A stretch of DNA of 64,000 nucleotides from Mariniphaga anaerophila (GCF_900129025.1 NZ_FQUM01000007.1:197555-261554), one strand, 5' to 3'; positions 9,576 through 18,540 are shown, counted from the first letter of the stretch. Notes: generated from the letters alone by a model not told the origin. Numbers and translations: made by a program.

Positions 9576-10228
9576 ATCTTACGGCAAATGTAATTGGCGC
9601 AACCGGACTGGTCGGCAAACAGTTGGTTGAGTTTCTTCTTGGAAATGAGTCTTTCAGCGGCATCCGGATTTTTGTACGTCGGGACACCGGCTTGCGGCAT
9701 CCGAAACTGGAACAGCACATTGTTTCGTTTGGCGATGAAAACAGCTGGGGCGAACTGTTAAAAGGCGATGTGTTGTTTTCGGCGTTGGGAACTACCATAA
9801 AACAGGCTGGCAGCAAAGAAAAGCAGTACGAGGTTGATTTCTCGTTTAACTTCAGTTTTGCAAAAAGGGCGAAACGCAATGGAATTAAAAACTACGTTTT
9901 GGTGTCGTCAACAGGCGCCAACGCAAAGTCCGCAATTTTTTATACCCGCATAAAAGGTGAACTCGATGATGCTGTTTCCGGCCTTGGTTTTGAAAATCTG
10001 GCGGTTTTGCGCCCGTCGTATCTTGCGGGCGACAGAGAGCGAAAACGACGTGCCGAGGAATTTTTTGTTCCGGTTGCCCGTTTTGTCACCCGTTTTGTTT
10101 TTCGAAAATACCGCCCTATCGAAGATAAAACAGTGGCCCGCGCAATGATAAATGTCGTGTTGAAACCTGATGCGGATAAAACAATTTGGGAAGCCGATGA
10201 GGTTTTTGAACTGGCGGACAAAATTTGA
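9572..10228 (+). CDS. NAD(P)-binding Rossmann oxidoreductase (TIP30/HTATIP2-like, atypical SDR)
   Basis: A 218-residue soluble protein. The N-terminus carries the dinucleotide motif GATGLVGKQL (residues about 9-18), and an active-site-like YTRIK (YxxxK) lies near 127-131, preceded by LVSSTGA (Ser of the SDR triad). Length and layout match the short NAD(P)H-binding proteins related to TIP30. The substrate is unknown. The ATG overlaps the stop of the sensor kinase, so the two are likely cotranscribed; a shared function is not obvious. Confidence 0.8.
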   Translation: MNLTANVIGATGLVGKQLVEFLLGNESFSGIRIFVRRDTGLRHPKLEQHIVSFGDENSWGELLKGDVLFSALGTTIKQAGSKEKQYEVDFSFNFSFAKRAKRNGIKNYVLVSSTGANAKSAIFYTRIKGELDDAVSGLGFENLAVLRPSYLAGDRERKRRAEEFFVPVARFVTRFVFRKYRPIEDKTVARAMINVVLKPDADKTIWEADEVFELADKI

Positions 10229-10334
10229 TGCTGCTGTGCCTCTGTGTTTTGCGGGTTTCTGAACTTGTTTCGTTCTTATTTCAACAACCAAAATGCCCTT
10301 TAAACGTTTCATTTAAAACTTCAAATAGAAAATT

Positions 10335-10775
10335 ATGTACTCAGGATTGCTTCATACGCACAACATGTTTCGCTGGTTGGTTTTAATTCCCCTGGTATTG
10401 GCGGTGCTTTTCGCATTAACGGGCTGGTTTGGACGGAATGAGTGGAAAAAAAGAGACAGTATTGCCGGATTGGTGTTGACCATTTTTATGGATATTCAGT
10501 TTTTGGTTGGACTGATATTGTACGCATTTGTTAGTCCGGTAACAAAAGCTGCTTTTGCCGATTTTGGCGCTGCCATGGGAAATTCAGATTTACGTTTTTA
10601 TGCAGTGGAACACATTCTGCTGATGGTTGTGGCATTGGCTTTTGTGCACATCGGCAAATCGAAAACGAAGAAAACTTCTGTTTCGCATAAAAAATACCGC
10701 GCAGCAACAATCTGGTACGGGTTGTCGCTTATTCTTGTTTTGGCCGGAATTCCCTGGAGCCGCGCTTTGTTTTAA
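10335..10775 (+). CDS. Small four-helix membrane protein, function unknown
   Basis: A 146-residue hydrophobic protein with four predicted helices (about 13-32, 46-66, 90-108, 122-140). Histidines lie at the N-terminus (LLHTHNMFRW) and in helix three (AVEHILLMVVALAFVHIG), spaced in a way that could ligate haem b; similar Bacteroidota proteins are sometimes named cytochrome b-like. Haem binding is inference. Its stop codon overlaps that of the convergent nadD gene in a shared TTAA (10772-10775). Confidence 0.7.
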   Translation: MYSGLLHTHNMFRWLVLIPLVLAVLFALTGWFGRNEWKKRDSIAGLVLTIFMDIQFLVGLILYAFVSPVTKAAFADFGAAMGNSDLRFYAVEHILLMVVALAFVHIGKSKTKKTSVSHKKYRAATIWYGLSLILVLAGIPWSRALF

Positions 10776-11380
10776 CGGTAAAATCCTTTTTTTTCGATGT
10801 GCTCCCAAACTCTGGGAGGGAGGAAATGACGCAGGTCTTTTCCTTCTTTGATTGAGTTTCGGATGAACGATGACGAAATTTCCATTTGCGGGGCGTGTTC
10901 TGCAATTGTAATATTTTTGTGCTGCTTAACTTTTGTTTTGTCGAAACCCGGCCGTGGGTAAACAATTGCCCCGTAGTTTTCCACAATGGTTTCGTAATTT
11001 TTCCATTTATGGAAATTTTCCAGGTTGTCGGAGCCCATTAAAATCTGAAAATTTTTGTTGGGATTGCGATCCTTCAGATATGCAAGCGTGTCAACGGTGT
11101 AACTTGGTTTGGGCAGAAAAAATTCGATGTCTGAAACCTGAAGCCGTTCGTCTCCTTCAACGGCCAGTTGTACCATTTCCAGCCGGTCGTAATCGTTCAG
11201 CAGGTTTGCTTTCTGCTTAAACGGGTTTTGCGGCGATACCACAAACCAAAACTCATCTATCCCGGCGTACTCCACCATGTAATTGGCAATGGCGAGATGT
11301 CCGATATGAATCGGGTTAAACGACCCGAAATACAAACCGATTTTTTTTGCGGGAAAAGTTTTGGACGGTGGTTGTTTCAT
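10772..11380 (-). CDS. nadD: Nicotinate-nucleotide adenylyltransferase
   Basis: Transfers AMP from ATP to nicotinate mononucleotide, forming deamido-NAD in NAD biosynthesis; cytosolic. The protein (202 residues) has the nucleotidyltransferase signature GSFNPIHIGHL (residues about 19-29, HxGH type) and the C-terminal ISSSFIR motif (about 172-178). Length matches NadD. It is the last gene of the mnmA-yicC-gmk-nadD operon, 46 bases after gmk. Its stop overlaps that of the convergent plus-strand gene, leaving no room for an intergenic terminator. Confidence 0.95.
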   Translation of the reverse strand: MKQPPSKTFPAKKIGLYFGSFNPIHIGHLAIANYMVEYAGIDEFWFVVSPQNPFKQKANLLNDYDRLEMVQLAVEGDERLQVSDIEFFLPKPSYTVDTLAYLKDRNPNKNFQILMGSDNLENFHKWKNYETIVENYGAIVYPRPGFDKTKVKQHKNITIAEHAPQMEISSSFIRNSIKEGKDLRHFLPPRVWEHIEKKGFYR

Positions 11381-11426
11381 CAGCGTAAATTCATTTTATC
11401 GTTTGTTCAACCAACTCAGCAGCTAT

Positions 11427-11999
11427 TTAGGTTTGTTGCGAGAGAAACCCGGAAATGATTTTTTCTGCCTCTGTAAAAGCTTTTGGCAAATCTTCGTTTA
11501 TTATGATTACATCAAACCGCGGAGCAAACTCCAGCTCTTTCTCGGCTTTGGCAACACGTGTAAGAATTTTTTCCTCTGACTCGGTGGACCGGTTCTGAAG
11601 GCGTTTTTTTAATTCGTCAACCGACGGAGGCTGCACGAAAACCGCCAGGGCATCGTCGCCGTAATACTTTTTTATGTTCAGCCCGCCTACCACATCCACG
11701 TCAAAAACAACATGTTTACCGATGTTGCGAATGCGTTCTACTTCGCTTTTCAGGGTGCCGTAAAAAATGCCGCTGTACACTTCTTCCCATTCCAGAAAAT
11801 CGCCCGCTTCAATTTTGTCTCGGAATTCGGTTTCCGAAAGGAAATAATAATCTTTAGCATTTACTTCATTGGGGCGGGGTTGGCGGCTGGTGGCCGAAAC
11901 CGAAAATTCCAGCCCGAAACCTTGTTGCAGCAAATGTTTTACAATGGTCGTTTTTCCGGCTCCCGAAGGCGCTGAAAATATGATAAGCTTTCCTTTCAT
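11427..11999 (-). CDS. gmk: Guanylate kinase
   Basis: Converts GMP to GDP with ATP; cytosolic. A 190-residue protein with the P-loop SAPSGAGKTTI (about residues 9-19) and a GMP-binding region (SATSRQPRPNE, about 35-45; then DYYFLSE). Length is normal. It begins one base after the yicC stop, so the two are almost certainly translated from one message; the yicC-gmk-nadD order is common in Bacteroidota. Confidence 0.97.
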   Translation of the reverse strand: MKGKLIIFSAPSGAGKTTIVKHLLQQGFGLEFSVSATSRQPRPNEVNAKDYYFLSETEFRDKIEAGDFLEWEEVYSGIFYGTLKSEVERIRNIGKHVVFDVDVVGGLNIKKYYGDDALAVFVQPPSVDELKKRLQNRSTESEEKILTRVAKAEKELEFAPRFDVIIINEDLPKAFTEAEKIISGFLSQQT

Positions 12000-12000
12000 A

Positions 12001-12876
12001 TTAAAGTACGTTCAGCAGTTGTTCTTTTATTCGTTCCAGGTGATCTTTCATTTGAACAACCGTGTGCTGAATATTGCTTTCGTAGGCTTTGGAACCGAGC
12101 GTATTTATTTCGCGACCCATTTCCTGCGAAATGAAATTTAGTTTTTTACCGCTGGATTCGGCATTGTCCAGTGTTTTCAGAAAATAGTTGCAGTGGTTTT
12201 CCAACCGCACTTTTTCTTCATTCATGTCCATTTTGTCGAGGTAAAACACCAATTCCTGCTCAAACCTGTTTTCGTCCACATTTCCGTTCAGGTTAAGTTT
12301 ATTCAGATTTTCCGACAGGCGGCTTTTTACGGTTTCAATGCGCTGTTTTTCAAATGGCGTAATCTGGTGGAGCAGGTCTCTGATGCTTTTTGTGTTTGCA
12401 GTAATATCTGCTTCCAGTGCTTTGCCTTCGGTAATTCTGAAATCATCGATGTCTTCCATCGCTTTGCGCAGGTGTTCCATAATTACTTTCCACTCTTCTT
12501 CATCGAGGGTTTCGTACTCGGTTTTCACTGCGTCGGGCAGGCGCAAAATGGCTTGTATTATGGTGTTGTCGGCAGGCAGTCCTAAATCGCCGTTAATTCT
12601 TTGCAGCTGTTCGTAATAGCTTTTCAAAACAGCTTCGTTGATTTTACTGTTGGATTCTTCGCCGTGATTTTCCACGTAAATAACAAGGTCGATTTTCCCA
12701 CGTACCAGTTTATCGGCGAGTTCTTTCCTGATTTCGATTTCCTTTTCGCGGTAAATCGCGGGAATACGGGCATTGATGTCTACCTGTTTGCTGTTGAGTG
12801 TTTTTAACTCGAGAACAAATTTTTTATTGTTCGTTTCAAATTCGGCTTTACCAAAGCCAGTCATCGATTTTATCAT
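12001..12876 (-). CDS. YicC family endoribonuclease-like protein
   Basis: A 291-residue member of the YicC family, described as an endoribonuclease acting on small RNAs in E. coli. The N-terminal signature MTGFGKAE (residues 4-11) and NSKQVD (about 28-33) are present, followed by a long helical region and the C-terminal conserved block with QEMGREINTLGSKA (about 253-266). Length is normal. It sits between mnmA (30-base gap) and gmk (1-base gap) on the same strand. Conservation with gmk is widespread in bacteria, but the reason is not known to me. Confidence 0.93.
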   Translation of the reverse strand: MIKSMTGFGKAEFETNNKKFVLELKTLNSKQVDINARIPAIYREKEIEIRKELADKLVRGKIDLVIYVENHGEESNSKINEAVLKSYYEQLQRINGDLGLPADNTIIQAILRLPDAVKTEYETLDEEEWKVIMEHLRKAMEDIDDFRITEGKALEADITANTKSIRDLLHQITPFEKQRIETVKSRLSENLNKLNLNGNVDENRFEQELVFYLDKMDMNEEKVRLENHCNYFLKTLDNAESSGKKLNFISQEMGREINTLGSKAYESNIQHTVVQMKDHLERIKEQLLNVL

Positions 12877-12906
12877 CTGTTTTAAATTTTTACGAATTTA
12901 CGCTTT

Positions 12907-14085
12907 TTATGCAATAACACCCGATCCGATAAGCTCGTCATCCAGGTACCAGGCCGCAAACTGTCCCGAAGTAATTCCGCGTTGCTCGTCTTCAAACAGA
13001 ATGTAAATTCCGTCCTCTTTTACGTGGAGTATACCTTTTTCCAGTGGTTGCCGGTAGCGGATGCGAATGAGGAAATCCTTTTTTTCTCCCGGCAGCATTT
13101 TCATGTCTGGACGTATCCAATGCACATTTTCTGCTTCAACGAAAAGTCCCGGGCGGAAAAGCCCCGGATGTTCCTGTCCTTCGCCCACATACACAATGTT
13201 GCGGTGCACATCGGTTCCAATTACAAACAATGGTTCTTTGTGCCCGCCAATATTCAGGCCTTTTCGCTGCCCGATGGTGTAAAAATGAGCGCCCTGATGT
13301 TCCCCGATTATTTTGCCGTTCCACGGTTTATAGGGGAAGTGGAAACATATTTTGCGATAGTTTTCTTCCGTAATTTCCAGCTCCTTTTTTCTGGCAATAA
13401 ACGATGCCGGAATTTCAATTACATTGCCGGTTTTGGGTTGCAGTTTTTGCTGGAGAAACGTGGGTAAATCCACTTTCCCTACAAAACAGATTCCTTGCGA
13501 ATCTTTACGTTCTGCAGAGGGAAGATGTTGTTCCCTGGCAATTTCGCGAACCTCGGGTTTGTTTAAATGGCCGATTGGAAAAAGTGCTTTTGAGAGTTGT
13601 TCCTGGTTGAGCTGGCACAAAAAATAACTCTGGTCTTTATTGTGATCAGTTCCTGCCAGCAGTTTGTAAATCGTCTGTCCGTTTTTTTCGGTTGTGTCCT
13701 TCCGGCAGTAATGTCCGGTAGCCACAAATTCGGCATTAAATTTTAATGCTTCGTTTAAAAATGTATCGAATTTGATTTCGCGGTTACAAAGCACGTCCGG
13801 GTTCGGAGTGCGTCCCGCCTGGTATTCAGCAAACATATAATCCACAACCCGCCGTTTGTAATCTTTGCTCAAATCAACAATATGAAAAGGAATATCCAGC
13901 TTTTTGGCCACCATTTTGGCAATCAGCGCATCCTCTTCCCAGGTACAGGCACTGGTTACTGTGCCAACCCGCTCGTGCCAGTTCACCATGAAAAGTGCGA
14001 CCAAATCGTGCCCTTGCTGCTTTAAAAGATAAGCGGCAACACTGGAATCAACTCCACCTGAAAGTCCGATAACAACCCTGCTCAT
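12907..14085 (-). CDS. mnmA: tRNA 2-thiouridine(34) synthase
   Basis: Thiolates U34 of Lys, Glu and Gln tRNAs using ATP and a sulfur carrier; cytosolic. The 392-residue protein has the PP-loop GLSGGVDSS (about residues 8-16), the first catalytic cysteine in NPDVLCNREIKF (about 98-109) and the second in SQGICFVG (about 197-204), so it looks active. It is the first gene of the minus-strand operon. A TACTTTTG promoter element ends six bases before the ATG, implying a very short or absent leader. Confidence 0.96.
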   Translation of the reverse strand: MSRVVIGLSGGVDSSVAAYLLKQQGHDLVALFMVNWHERVGTVTSACTWEEDALIAKMVAKKLDIPFHIVDLSKDYKRRVVDYMFAEYQAGRTPNPDVLCNREIKFDTFLNEALKFNAEFVATGHYCRKDTTEKNGQTIYKLLAGTDHNKDQSYFLCQLNQEQLSKALFPIGHLNKPEVREIAREQHLPSAERKDSQGICFVGKVDLPTFLQQKLQPKTGNVIEIPASFIARKKELEITEENYRKICFHFPYKPWNGKIIGEHQGAHFYTIGQRKGLNIGGHKEPLFVIGTDVHRNIVYVGEGQEHPGLFRPGLFVEAENVHWIRPDMKMLPGEKKDFLIRIRYRQPLEKGILHVKEDGIYILFEDEQRGITSGQFAAWYLDDELIGSGVIA

Positions 14086-14091
14086 AGTCTA

Positions 14092-14099
14092 CAAAAGTA
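14092..14099 (-). promoter_or_regulatory. Candidate -7 promoter element for the mnmA operon
   Basis: Read on the minus strand, TACTTTTG matches the Bacteroidota -7 consensus TAnnTTTG. It ends six bases before the mnmA ATG, so transcription would begin at or next to the start codon. No good -33 TTTG was found at the usual distance, which lowers confidence. Confidence 0.35.
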
Positions 14100-14159
14100 G
14101 GAAGTAATTTGTTTTTTTTGATACTTTTACAATTTCGAACAATAAAAAATAAAGAAGAA

Positions 14160-17132
14160 GTGAAGATCAGTTCTCAATTCAAAATAGTTTCCGTTTTATT
14201 ATTCTTTTTTGTCTCAGTTTACTGCCTGTTTGCCGAAGTTCCTCCAGCACAACCCGGGCCTCAGTTTTTGATGTTGACTAACGACCAGTGGGTAAATGAG
14301 AAAATCGGTCAGATGACGCTTGAAGAGAAAATTGCGCAACTTATGATGGTTACTGTTTATCCGCGGCAAAGTGAGTCCGCAAAAAACAGTATGATAAGCG
14401 TGATTGAAAAATTTAGGCCTGGTGGCATTTTGGTGATGCAGGGAACTCCTGTGAAAACTGCGCGGTGGATCAACGAGTTTCAGGAAAAATCAACGGTTCC
14501 GCTGTTTGTGGCCATTGACGGCGAATGGGGAATTTCAATGCGGATGGACAGTACCATTAAATATCCGTATGCACAGGCTCTTGGTGCCATAAAAGATTCT
14601 ACGTTTATTTATCAGATGGGGCGCGATTTTGCCCAGCAAATGAAAATGATGGGAATTCAGATGAATTTTGCGCCGGTTGCCGATGTGAGTACCAATCCGC
14701 AAAACCCGGTGATTAACTTTCGTTCGTTTGGCGAAGATAAAGTTAATGTCTCACAAAAAGCATGGTGGGTGGCAGAAGGAATGCAGGATGGAGGCGTTAT
14801 TCCGGTTGCTAAACATTTTCCCGGGCATGGCGATTCGGAGACCGATTCGCACCATGAGTTGCCCTTAATTAATCATTCAAAAGAGCGCATCGATTTGGTG
14901 GAGAGTTTTCCGTTTCGGTTTTTAACGGAATCCGGGATTGCCGGAATCATGTCGGCCCATCTGAATGTACCCGCGCTAGATAATTCGGGAACACCTTCTT
15001 CGCTTTCAACTAAAATAATTGATGGCTATCTGCGAAAAGAAATTGGTTTTAAAGGGCTTGTAATTACTGATGCAATTAATATGAAAGGGGTGCGAACCGA
15101 CCGGGGAAATGCTGAGCTGGAAGCGTTGAAAGCCGGAAACGATATGGTAGAATTTGTGCCAGACATCGGGAAAGCGATTGCCTCTGTGAAACAGGCGCTG
15201 AGCAGTGGCGAAATTACTCTGGAAGAGATAGAAAACAAATGCCGGCGCGTGCTGGCTGCCAAGCGATGGGTCGGCCTTCATATTTACGAACCGGCAAATA
15301 CAAAGAACCTTACCGCCCGGCTAAACTCTCCCTATTTTGAAGTAACCAACCGGAAACTGATTAAAAGTGCGCTTACTGTGCTGGTAAATCAGAATGTGTT
15401 GCCTGTTGAAGATTTGGTGAATCTAAAGATTGCTTCGGTAACGCTAGGCTCACAAAAATTAGCTGCATTTGAGAATATGCTGGACAAATACGCCGATGTT
15501 GATCACTTTTTTCTGAGTAAAAATGCAACGGCGCGCGAAATGGCTGATTTGAGGAAAAGGCTCGATAATTATAATTTGGTTATTGCAGGCGTTCAGGGGA
15601 TTAATCTGTACCCGTCCGGGAAATACGGTACTTCTGAGATGCAGCGAAATGCGCTGGCCGATTTTATCAGGGATAACAACGTGATAACAGTGTTTTTCGG
15701 GAATGCTTATGCCTTGAAACATTTTGAGAATGTTCATCACGCAAAAGGGTTGATTGTTGCCTATCAGAATAACCAGTTAACGCAGGAACTGGCAGCGCAG
15801 CTTGTCTTTGGTGCGTTTGATGCTTCGGGAAAACTTCCGGTAACGGTGGATAAAAGGTTTCCGTGCGGTGTCGGATTGTCTGTGACGGGCAACAAAACAT
15901 TTGCGTATTCCATTCCCGAAGAAGTGGGGATGGACTCGAAAATGCTCGCCTCCCGAATTGATTCGCTGGCTATTCTGGGAATTGAAAACAGTGCGTATCC
16001 GGGGTGCCAGGTGTTAATCGCCAAAGACGGGAATGTGGTTTTTCATAAATGCTACGGCTTTCATACTTATAAACAAGAACAGAAAGTATTGCCAGGAAAT
16101 TTATACGACTGGGCTTCGTTAACAAAAGTAACCGGGCCGTTGCCTGCTCTTATGAAACTGGTTGATGAAAAAAAAATTGATCTCGATGCACCATTTAGTA
16201 ATTACTGGCCTGCATTTAACGGGACGGAGCGGGGAAAGCTTCCGGTGAGGGATTTTCTGACTCACCAGGCTCGGTTGCCTGCGTGGATTCCGTTTTGGAG
16301 AATGGGGCTTGATGAAGAAGGGAAACTCAGCCGCGAGGTTTTTTCCGATCATCCGTCAGCCGGTTTTAGCGTGCGGGTTTCAGAACATTTATATCTGAAT
16401 AATAATTTTAAGCAGGCCATATTAGATACCATAAAAAACGCCAAATCGTTACCGGTAAAAAAATATGTTTATTCCGACCTTGGTTTTCATTTGTACCCCG
16501 ACATTATTGCCAATCTTACCAACGTACCTTACGAAGAGTTCATCAAACAGAATATTCACGGGCCTTTGGGAGCCTATTCCACCACTTACAAACCGTACCT
16601 CCATTTTCCGCTGGACAATATTATTCCGACAGAAACGGATGATTTTTTTAGAAATGAGAAGCTGCGTGGGTTTGTACACGACGAAGGTGCTGCTATGCTG
16701 GGAGGCGTTTCCGGCAACGCCGGGCTTTTTGGCACTGCCAACGATTTAGCCAAAATATTTCAGATGTACCTTCAGAAAGGATATTTTGGCGGAAAAAGGT
16801 TCATTTCCGAAAAAACCATGAATGAGTTTATTCGCAGGCAGTTCCCCGACAGCAACAACCGGAGGGCGCTGGGATTTGACAAACCTCTGGTTAATAATCA
16901 CCGGAACAAACTAAAAGATGCTTATCCGGCAGTAGATGCCAGTAAAAATAGTTTTGGGCACACCGGATACACCGGAACCATGGCATGGGCCGACCCGGAT
17001 AATGGAACATTGTTCATTTTCTTGTCGAACAGGGTTCATCCCACCCGCGACAATCTTCAGCTTTTCAATTTGAACATCAGAACGGCTATGCACCAGTCGA
17101 TTTATGACTGTTTGGCGCATTTTCCGCGCTAA
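14160..17132 (+). CDS. Exported GH3 beta-N-acetylglucosaminidase-like / class C serine hydrolase fusion
   Basis: A predicted exported two-enzyme fusion of 990 residues. I start at GTG 14160, which gives a clean signal peptide; the frame is open to a TTG at 14109, but that adds an odd prefix. The N-terminal GH3 domain has the NagZ-type KHFPGHG (about 217) with the Asp-His dyad in DSHH (about 228) and the nucleophile Asp in VITDAINM (about 302). A C-terminal GH3 alpha/beta sandwich follows, then a beta-lactamase/DD-peptidase-like domain with SLTK (about 651), YSD (about 769) and HTG (about 934). Both halves suggest peptidoglycan turnover: glycan cleavage plus peptide or ester hydrolysis. The fusion is known in Bacteroidetes; its exact substrate is inferred. 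Divergent from mnmA. Confidence 0.88.
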   Translation: MKISSQFKIVSVLLFFFVSVYCLFAEVPPAQPGPQFLMLTNDQWVNEKIGQMTLEEKIAQLMMVTVYPRQSESAKNSMISVIEKFRPGGILVMQGTPVKTARWINEFQEKSTVPLFVAIDGEWGISMRMDSTIKYPYAQALGAIKDSTFIYQMGRDFAQQMKMMGIQMNFAPVADVSTNPQNPVINFRSFGEDKVNVSQKAWWVAEGMQDGGVIPVAKHFPGHGDSETDSHHELPLINHSKERIDLVESFPFRFLTESGIAGIMSAHLNVPALDNSGTPSSLSTKIIDGYLRKEIGFKGLVITDAINMKGVRTDRGNAELEALKAGNDMVEFVPDIGKAIASVKQALSSGEITLEEIENKCRRVLAAKRWVGLHIYEPANTKNLTARLNSPYFEVTNRKLIKSALTVLVNQNVLPVEDLVNLKIASVTLGSQKLAAFENMLDKYADVDHFFLSKNATAREMADLRKRLDNYNLVIAGVQGINLYPSGKYGTSEMQRNALADFIRDNNVITVFFGNAYALKHFENVHHAKGLIVAYQNNQLTQELAAQLVFGAFDASGKLPVTVDKRFPCGVGLSVTGNKTFAYSIPEEVGMDSKMLASRIDSLAILGIENSAYPGCQVLIAKDGNVVFHKCYGFHTYKQEQKVLPGNLYDWASLTKVTGPLPALMKLVDEKKIDLDAPFSNYWPAFNGTERGKLPVRDFLTHQARLPAWIPFWRMGLDEEGKLSREVFSDHPSAGFSVRVSEHLYLNNNFKQAILDTIKNAKSLPVKKYVYSDLGFHLYPDIIANLTNVPYEEFIKQNIHGPLGAYSTTYKPYLHFPLDNIIPTETDDFFRNEKLRGFVHDEGAAMLGGVSGNAGLFGTANDLAKIFQMYLQKGYFGGKRFISEKTMNEFIRRQFPDSNNRRALGFDKPLVNNHRNKLKDAYPAVDASKNSFGHTGYTGTMAWADPDNGTLFIFLSNRVHPTRDNLQLFNLNIRTAMHQSIYDCLAHFPR

Positions 17133-17185
17133 ATGGGTTAAAAAAAGTTAATTGCAGAATCGGTTTTGTTTTCCTAAATAAAACA

Positions 17186-17207
17186 AATAGAGTTATTTAA
17201 CTCTATT
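17186..17207. repeat. Perfect 10-bp inverted repeat, AT-rich
   Basis: AATAGAGTTA at 17186-17195 and its complement at 17198-17207 flank two bases. It lies 54 bases after the GH3 fusion. There is no T run behind it, so it is a poor terminator; it could be an operator. Confidence 0.4.
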
Positions 17208-17310
17208 ATTCAATAACTTGCAGGGGATAACTTTTCTCAAGTTAAAAGCGTATGCAATAATAAAAAGGTTTTCCCGGAATAACGTAATGGAATTGCATTC
17301 TTTTTTTAAT

Positions 17311-17351
17311 TATTAATTATAAATTTACAGGTTCAGACGTATTAATTAATA
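17311..17351. promoter_or_regulatory. Two copies of TATTAATTA upstream of the small HTH gene
   Basis: TATTAATTA occurs at 17311-17319 and 17340-17348; the second is part of the palindrome TATTAATTAATA (17340-17351). Start-to-start spacing is 29 bases. They lie 26-66 bases before the HTH gene and could be autoregulatory sites, though AT-rich sequence makes chance matches likely. Confidence 0.3.
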
Positions 17352-17376
17352 AATAACAAAATAAAATTTAAGCATT

Positions 17377-17631
17377 ATGGAGAATAGAATAACATTTAAC
17401 GAGTTGCGCAAAATTAAAGACGCTTTGCCTGACGGTTCCATCAAAAAGATTGCACAGGAATTCGACCTCACAGAGGAAACCGTCAGGAATTATTTTGGTG
17501 GGGCGAATTATACAAGTGGTAAAGCGGTGGGAATCCACATGGAACCAGGGCCAAACGGCGGCATTGTGCTGTTGGATGACACAAAAATTTTAGAAAGAGC
17601 GAGAGAACTCATTCACGCAGAAACAGTTTGA
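17377..17631 (+). CDS. Small helix-turn-helix DNA-binding protein
   Basis: An 84-residue protein. Residues about 21-42 read as a helix-turn-helix: IKKIAQEFDLTEETVRNYF, with a hydrophobic pattern and turn like those of phage and transposase HTHs. The C-terminal half has a glycine-rich beta turn (PGPNGGIVLLDD) and a short helix. I recognise the type as a conserved small Bacteroidota DNA-binding protein without a known target. It is monocistronic, followed 27 bases later by a terminator, with AT-rich repeats upstream. Confidence 0.75.
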   Translation: MENRITFNELRKIKDALPDGSIKKIAQEFDLTEETVRNYFGGANYTSGKAVGIHMEPGPNGGIVLLDDTKILERARELIHAETV

Positions 17632-17658
17632 TTTTAAGGAATTTTTATAAAAATATTA

Positions 17659-17692
17659 AAAACTGTCCTATATTTATGGGGCAGTTTTTTTT
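17659..17692 (+). terminator. Rho-independent terminator after the small HTH gene
   Basis: AACTGTCC (17661-17668) pairs with GGGCAGTT (17679-17686, one G-U) across an 11-10 base AT-rich loop, followed by a run of eight T. Confidence 0.8.
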
Positions 17693-17712
17693 AAATCAAA
17701 AATTAAATCAAA

Positions 17713-18510
17713 ATGAAAAAGCATTTCCTGTTCTTCATCGCAATCGTTCTTGTGGCTCTCTGTTCCTGTCAAACCGAAAAGCCCTGGCAGCCTTTATTTA
17801 ATGGCGAAAACCTTGATAACTGGGATACATTTATAGGTACTCCGCTCAAAGGTTTCGACAATCTGGCTGAAGCGGCAACTACCGATAAAGTTTTTTCTGT
17901 AGTGGAAGAAAACGGAGAAAAACTGATTCGGATTTCCGGAGAGGTAAATGGCTCGCTGGCAACCCGCGACACGTTTGCCAACTATCACCTGCAGTTGGTC
18001 TTTAAATGGGGAACCGAGGTTTACACCAATAGAAACAGTGGTTTGCTGTACCACAGTTTTGGCGATTTTGGAGAAGCGCTGGGAACGTGGATGGTTAATA
18101 TTGAGTGCCAGTTGATGCACGAACGTTTGGGCGACACGTACCTGATGAATAATACGTATTGCGAAACTGCGGTGAAAGAAGTGGAAGGCGGATTTCAATA
18201 TGCCAAAGACGGAAATGTAGAAAAATTTGGAAAAGAGTTTAACGGGCAGGGGATTAAAAAAGCATCGGATTTTGAAAAACCGGTTGGCGAATGGAATACG
18301 GTTGATTTGTATTGCGTGGGACGAACTGCAGTTCATGTGGTAAACGGGCAAACAGTTATGGTAAATAACAATACCGGTGTTGATGAAAATGGAACTATTC
18401 TGCCACTCTCCGGAGGGAAAATACAAATACAATCAGAAGGTGGTGAGATGTTTATAAAAACCATCCAGGTAAAACCCATTGAAGAAATTCCGGCAGAGAT
18501 AATGCAATAA
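17713..18510 (+). CDS. DUF1080 lipoprotein (3-keto-disaccharide hydrolase-like)
   Basis: A 265-residue predicted lipoprotein: a hydrophobic signal and lipobox LCSC with lipidated Cys19. The remainder is a concanavalin-like jelly roll of the DUF1080 family (PF06439), with the usual opening WQPLFNGENLDNW (about 25-37) and later NRNSGLLYH (about 101-109). Some members hydrolyse 3-keto-glycosides, others only bind sugar; the function here is inferred from family. It has its own terminator on each side and no partner 3-dehydrogenase in view. Confidence 0.87.
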   Translation: MKKHFLFFIAIVLVALCSCQTEKPWQPLFNGENLDNWDTFIGTPLKGFDNLAEAATTDKVFSVVEENGEKLIRISGEVNGSLATRDTFANYHLQLVFKWGTEVYTNRNSGLLYHSFGDFGEALGTWMVNIECQLMHERLGDTYLMNNTYCETAVKEVEGGFQYAKDGNVEKFGKEFNGQGIKKASDFEKPVGEWNTVDLYCVGRTAVHVVNGQTVMVNNNTGVDENGTILPLSGGKIQIQSEGGEMFIKTIQVKPIEEIPAEIMQ

Positions 18511-18540
18511 CAGAAAGATATTTCAGATTCTATAACACAG

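Noticed and set aside
14109-14159. Longer start (TTG 14109) for the GH3 fusion
   Set aside because: It would place a non-signal prefix before a clear signal peptide; GTG 14160 is better.
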